Source: Polytrichum commune (lineage: Eukaryota > Streptophyta > Polytrichopsida > Polytrichales > Polytrichaceae). From it: a stretch of 64,000 bases of DNA. This document shows, piece after piece, positions 60,401 through 64,000 of this stretch. The notes beneath the pieces are model-generated. The model had not been told where the DNA came from. It searched no databases and saw only the letters and a program-made list of their open reading frames with translations. A program made the position numbers and the translations under genes. How positions within the stretch are numbered: position 1 is the first letter of the stretch; each line of letters starts with the position of its first letter. The stretch spans positions 20,956,001 to 21,020,000 of the forward strand of contig OX485803.1 in NCBI GenBank assembly GCA_950295325.1. The letters run 5' to 3'.

Positions 60401-62184
60401 TATCAACCGGGGAAGTCAAGATATGCATTGCCGGTCATGAGGTAAACAAATACCTACAAGAATTACATATCACGGACACAAAAGAGCATCTTAGCATGGA
60501 GACCACATGGCACTTGTCCATGTTTGGGCCATATTGGTGGCCCACGTGCGGGTCCGACATCAAGAACTTATGCAATGGGAAATGCCCGGTATGCAGCTAC
60601 CAAGTCGGGCTTGCAACAGAAAAGGAAACACAAACACTTCTAGGTGAGAAGAGCCTAGATTGGAGACGTCCATATTTGGAGTACCTAACATGCGGAAAAA
60701 TCTTCGACCAAGCCCTACCACAAGAGGTAAGAGAAGCGGTGGAGCAAAGCCATAAGCATTTCGTGTTCACCAACGGTACTTTGCAACGGATACGCAGAGG
60801 AGGAAAGAGTAACCAGATGTGTATACCAGAGACTCAAGTACCCGCGTACTTAGCTAAGATTCATGGGCAAAGCATGCCCCATTTGGCAGCCATAGAAACC
60901 TGGAAGGCCGTAGCCACCGGGGCATATTGGTGGCCAACGTGGGGACATGACGTGTGCAACTACCTAAAGCATTGCGAAAGTTGTACAGGAACAGAGACCC
61001 TAGAAAACCACACTGAAGGGAGTCAAAGCGCGACGCTCCCAGAAACAACATCCAAGCAGGATTGGAGGCGCTCAGTTATACAACGACTAGAGAGTTTTGA
61101 AGATTGGAACTTTGTTGACACCCCGGAGAATACGGGATTACTTGACCCGAATGCTGAGATGTATTTCAAAACCAAGGACGGGTTGAAGTATCAATTGCCC
61201 GGTGGAGAGGTGAAAATGTGTATCACAAAAGGAGACGCCATCGATTGGGTAAGACGGGTACACGAATATCAAATACCACACTTGACTACAGAAGAAACAA
61301 CCACTCAAGTGCACGAAGGCCCGTATTGGTGGCCAACTATCTCTCTGGACGTGAAACATTTAGTTGACGAATGCCGGACATGTCAACTCGGGACAACATT
61401 AAGCCTCCAAAAGGCGAAGTATGGAACCATCCCGTTCAGAAGAGGTGAGGCTCAGGATTGGCGAGAACCAATTATACAACACCTCAAACACCCGATGGAA
61501 TTAAGCGAATTGGCATTCCAAGAAGAGTTAGGAATATTGAAGGAAGAAATATCCGATTATTTCTTGGAAGAGGATATATTGAACCGAAGGTTAAATGGAG
61601 ACATCAAATTATGTATCTCCCAAGATGAGGGAATCGAGTGGCTAACAACCATTCATAAACAAAGATCCCCACATCTCTCGATGGATGAGATGATCTCGCG
61701 GGTCGCTTCAGGACCTTACTGGTGGCCCACAATACCACCAGACGTCGATCATCTCTGTAAGAACTGCGTGCAGTGTCAGCCTCGAGAAACCCCAAAACAT
61801 GTGATCGACTGCCGAACGGTCACAAGCAAAGACAAGGAGGAACTCGATTGGAGAGCTCCTTTCATCGACTACTTGAGGCATGGTCGATTGACCACGGAGG
61901 CATCGACCACCCAACGACAACAAATAGCAATACGCAGTAGGCCGTATTGGTTAACCCACGATGGGACCTTGATCAAAGAAGGCCCTGATGGCTTACGGAG
62001 AATATGTGTAAATGGGCCAATAACTACTGCCATTATTGCTGAGGCCCATGAGGGAATTGCCGGAGGGCATTTTTCAGCCAACATTACTCTACACAAGGTA
62101 TTGACCGCCTTGTATTGGTGGCCCACCATGAAAAGAGATGTGTATTTATATTGCACCCAATGCGATATATGTCAAAGAGTTGGT
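56152..62184 (+). other. Array of eight integrase-type HHCC zinc modules in H
   Basis: Each module has a DW(R/T)xP..(E/D)YL-like start, a (I/L/M)CI-type strand, H-x5/6-H, (Y/R)WWPT and C-x2-C. Starts: 56152, 56599, 57022, 60265, 60658, 61060, 61456 and 61846. After removing I2, spacings are 447, 423, 402, 393, 402, 396 and 390 bp, all multiples of three. His pairs include HEQDGVH, HIKENRH, HVYRKAH, HITDTKEH, HGQSMPH, HEYQIPH, HKQRSPH and HEGIAGGH. Cys pairs include CPVC, CTEC, CRAC, CPVC, CESC, CRTC, CVQC and CTQC. Only the last, joined to the DDE core, has the classical HxGxxGH form. Linkers differ in length and sequence. Confidence 0.93.
57407..60242. mobile_element. Element I copy 2 (2836 bp) inside H pol
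   Basis: Same ends and length as 42567-45402 and apparently identical. Flanked by its own duplication GGCAC (57402-57406 and 60243-60247). Removing it and one GGCAC restores the H frame between zinc modules 3 and 4. The starting hairpin is at 57407-57455. No gene within. Confidence 0.9.
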
Positions 62185-63192
62185 CCCAAGATTTCAACCA
62201 ACCTCCAACCCTTACATCCCACAATGCCCACTGAGGTATTTCAGAAATGGGGCTTGGATTTCATTGGACCAGTCAATCCGCCAGCTAAAGGTACCAAAAA
62301 TCGGTACATTATTACAGCAACTGACTACACCACCAAGTGGGTGGAAGCAAGAGCCCTAAAAGACAACACGGCTAAATCAACAGCCAAATTCCTCTTTGAG
62401 GAAATAATCACAAAATTTGGATGCCCATTGGAGTTTGTAAGCGATCAAGGAAGTCATTTTATTAACGATACCATCAAAGCGCTCACTCAAGAATTTATGA
62501 TTTTACATCGAAAGTCAACAACCTATTACCCACAAGCTAATGGGCAAGTGGAGAGCACCAACAAAGTGATCAAGATCGCCTTAACCAAAATGGTTAACGC
62601 CAATCGAACAGATTGGGACACCAAGTTGCATGCAGCACTTTGGGCATATAGGACAGCCTATAAGGTGACGACAAAGCACACCCCATTCTCTTTAGTATTC
62701 GGGACAGAAGCTTTGTTACCTATGGCCTACCTACATCCTGATATTCACCAACGGAGGAGCCAGGATATACATCCCATTCTTAAGAAAAGGATGGAACAAC
62801 TCCAAATCATTGACTTAACTCGACATGAAGCAGAAGAAAACATGAGGCATATGCAATTATTGCGCAAGGGAAGGCATGACCAACCTCGGAAACGGACACA
62901 TGGCAAGCAGTGTCACCACGAAACAAGCAAAACTTCCCAAAAGAAAGCCAAACGGCATGATACTTTGGAGGAAGGAATTATGCAAGCCACGGAGGAATTC
63001 AAGCACTCCCCAAGGAGTGAAGAGCCCGAGCTACCGGCCATACCCAAAATACGATTTTACCCCGGCCAAAGAATCTTGTGGCACTTACGCCATAAAATAC
63101 CCGGGCCGGGCAAGTTCAAGATAAGATGGGCAGGACCTTACCTTATTAAGCAAGTTTATGACAACGGATCAGTTGATGTCACCACCCTGTAG
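60248..63192 (+). CDS. Element H Gag-Pol, second part (zinc modules 4-8, integrase)
   Basis: Continues the frame of 51109-57406. Zinc modules 4-8 start at 60265, 60658, 61060, 61456 and 61846. The integrase core follows with Asp in GLDFIGPV (62257), Asp in VSDQGSHF (62443) and Glu in GQVESTNK (62551), giving the DD35E spacing. The C-terminal region has a basic stretch and a GPYLI motif (about 63139), with no chromodomain. A TAG at 63190-63192 ends the frame within the usual VDVTTL.GE...G.VN.SKLKPY tail. The same frame continues to 63711, so TAG is either a recent CAG-to-TAG change or a readthrough point. The joined coding length 41221-41241 + 51109-57406 + 60248-63192 is 9264 bp, exactly 3088 codons including the stop. 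Confidence 0.92.
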
Positions 63193-63711
63193 GGAGAGGA
63201 CTTGGGGCGAGTCAACATGAGCAAACTCAAGCCTTATCAAGAGCCGGAATCCACTCAGGCCTATGCCTTACAAATTTTGGCATGCCACATCCTCGAGGCG
63301 GAGATTCGAGCAAAACACAACCATGTACATGAAAGGAACAAACCAACCCCACCCCTAAACGCCGCATTCTCTCACCATGATGGTGGAACCACCTTCGCTG
63401 TTAAATCTACCCCTTACCCGGATCAAGCAACCTTGGACGCAGAAGATTTAGAAATACATCAAGTCATGTTAGAAGGATATTGGGCACAACCCTCCCCACT
63501 AGGGAATGACATATCTCAACCCCAAGTATATGACGCCATCCACTCACAAAAAGGGAGTAATGCCACCCTAGGGAGTCAACCTACCTGCGGACCACTAGGG
63601 ACAATGAAACAAATACCTAAAAGGAGTGTTAAAGTAAAGACTTTTCGAGGGAAGGTGTACCCCACCCCACTACCACTAGAAAGGGGAAGGGTGGTGCGAC
63701 CCACTAAGTAA
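63193..63711 (+). CDS. Element H Gag-Pol tail after in-frame TAG
   Basis: Same frame as the polyprotein. It begins GEDLGRVNMSKLKPY, the normal end of a Gypsy integrase C-terminal domain, and adds about 155 Pro/Thr-rich residues without a known domain. It stops at TAA 63709-63711. Confidence 0.7.
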   Translation, partial: GEDLGRVNMSKLKPYQEPESTQAYALQILACHILEAEIRAKHNHVHERNKPTPPLNAAFSHHDGGTTFAVKSTPYPDQATLDAEDLEIHQVMLEGYWAQPSPLGNDISQPQVYDAIHSQKGSNATLGSQPTCGPLGTMKQIPKRSVKVKTFRGKVYPTPLPLERGRVVRPTK

Positions 63712-64000
63712 AAGATCTAGATGAGAGGCCTAGGTGAGAGTAACCTAGGACGTACCACTGGGCTAGTGAACCAGTGGAAGTAGACCACCCGACTTTAGAC
63801 ATAGATAGGAAGTTATGAATTTGAGAGGAAGATAATTGAACCAAAGATTACCCGCTACCCATTTAAAAGTTATGGATCAAAAGAGAGAATGATAAGGATG
63901 ACCTTATGAAGGTGCCACTTAGGACATAACCACTCAAGATGGATCACATATTAGAAATGACATTAGGATGAGCAAAGGGTCATAGCCTTAGAAAGGGGAC
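63712..64000 (+). other. Element H 3' flank, non-coding
   Basis: No gene. Purine-rich stretches such as GATGAGAGGCC and GGAAGATAATTGAACC are present, but no LTR start is recognised before the window ends. Confidence 0.5.

Overview
The window is plant (streptophyte) repeat DNA with no recognisable host housekeeping gene. It is built from nested LTR retrotransposons of the Ty3/Gypsy class inserted into a broken Mutator-like (MULE) transposase gene and into a giant second Gypsy element. Plant origin is inferred from three things: the chromodomain Gypsy element with an initiator-Met tRNA primer site, the MULE transposase with a SWIM zinc finger and short spliceosomal introns, and an Athila/Tat-like Gypsy polyprotein. 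I cannot name the species.

Layout. (1) 1-895 is one LTR cut by the window edge. (2) A minus-strand MULE transposase gene lies in three pieces: 34770 to about 35896 (N-terminal), 25174-25728 (middle) and 896-2516 (C-terminal). It is split by two retrotransposon nests. (3) Nest 1 (2517-25173, duplication GCAAC) is defective Gypsy element A, which itself received a solo LTR (6274-7250), a TTAA-flanked MITE (8138-8963), the only intact chromovirus E (9313-16713, one 1546-codon polyprotein) and defective element B (18073-24892). (4) Nest 2 (25729-34769) is remnant C, reduced to two LTRs and carrying defective element D (26956-33915). (5) About 35.9-38.8 kb is non-coding and includes a fold-back repeat. 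(6) From at least 38.8 kb to the window end lies giant Gypsy element H on the plus strand: leader with hairpin repeats, primer site, a small ORF1, then a Gag-Pol frame of about 3087 codons. That frame is cut seven codons after its ATG by defective element G (41242-51103) and again at 57407-60242 by a 2836-bp non-coding element, I. A second identical copy of I sits inside G.

How the parts relate. A, B, D and G are one lineage with broken pol genes that share the same nonsense codon, yet each has LTR pairs that look about 99.4-99.8 % identical by eye. They must have been copied recently using proteins supplied in trans. E is a plausible helper relative, with the same primer site, similar LTR ends and an open polyprotein. 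Every insertion except C has a clean 5-bp target duplication (4-bp TTAA for the MITE), so the insertion order can be read: MULE gene, then A and C, then E, B, D and the solo LTR; H, then G and I.

Most unusual content. Between RNase H and the integrase core, element H carries eight tandem, in-frame, diverged copies of the integrase N-terminal zinc module. Each is about 130-150 residues and all eight keep the HHCC zinc ligands. Ty3/Gypsy integrases normally have one. I know of no described element with such an array.
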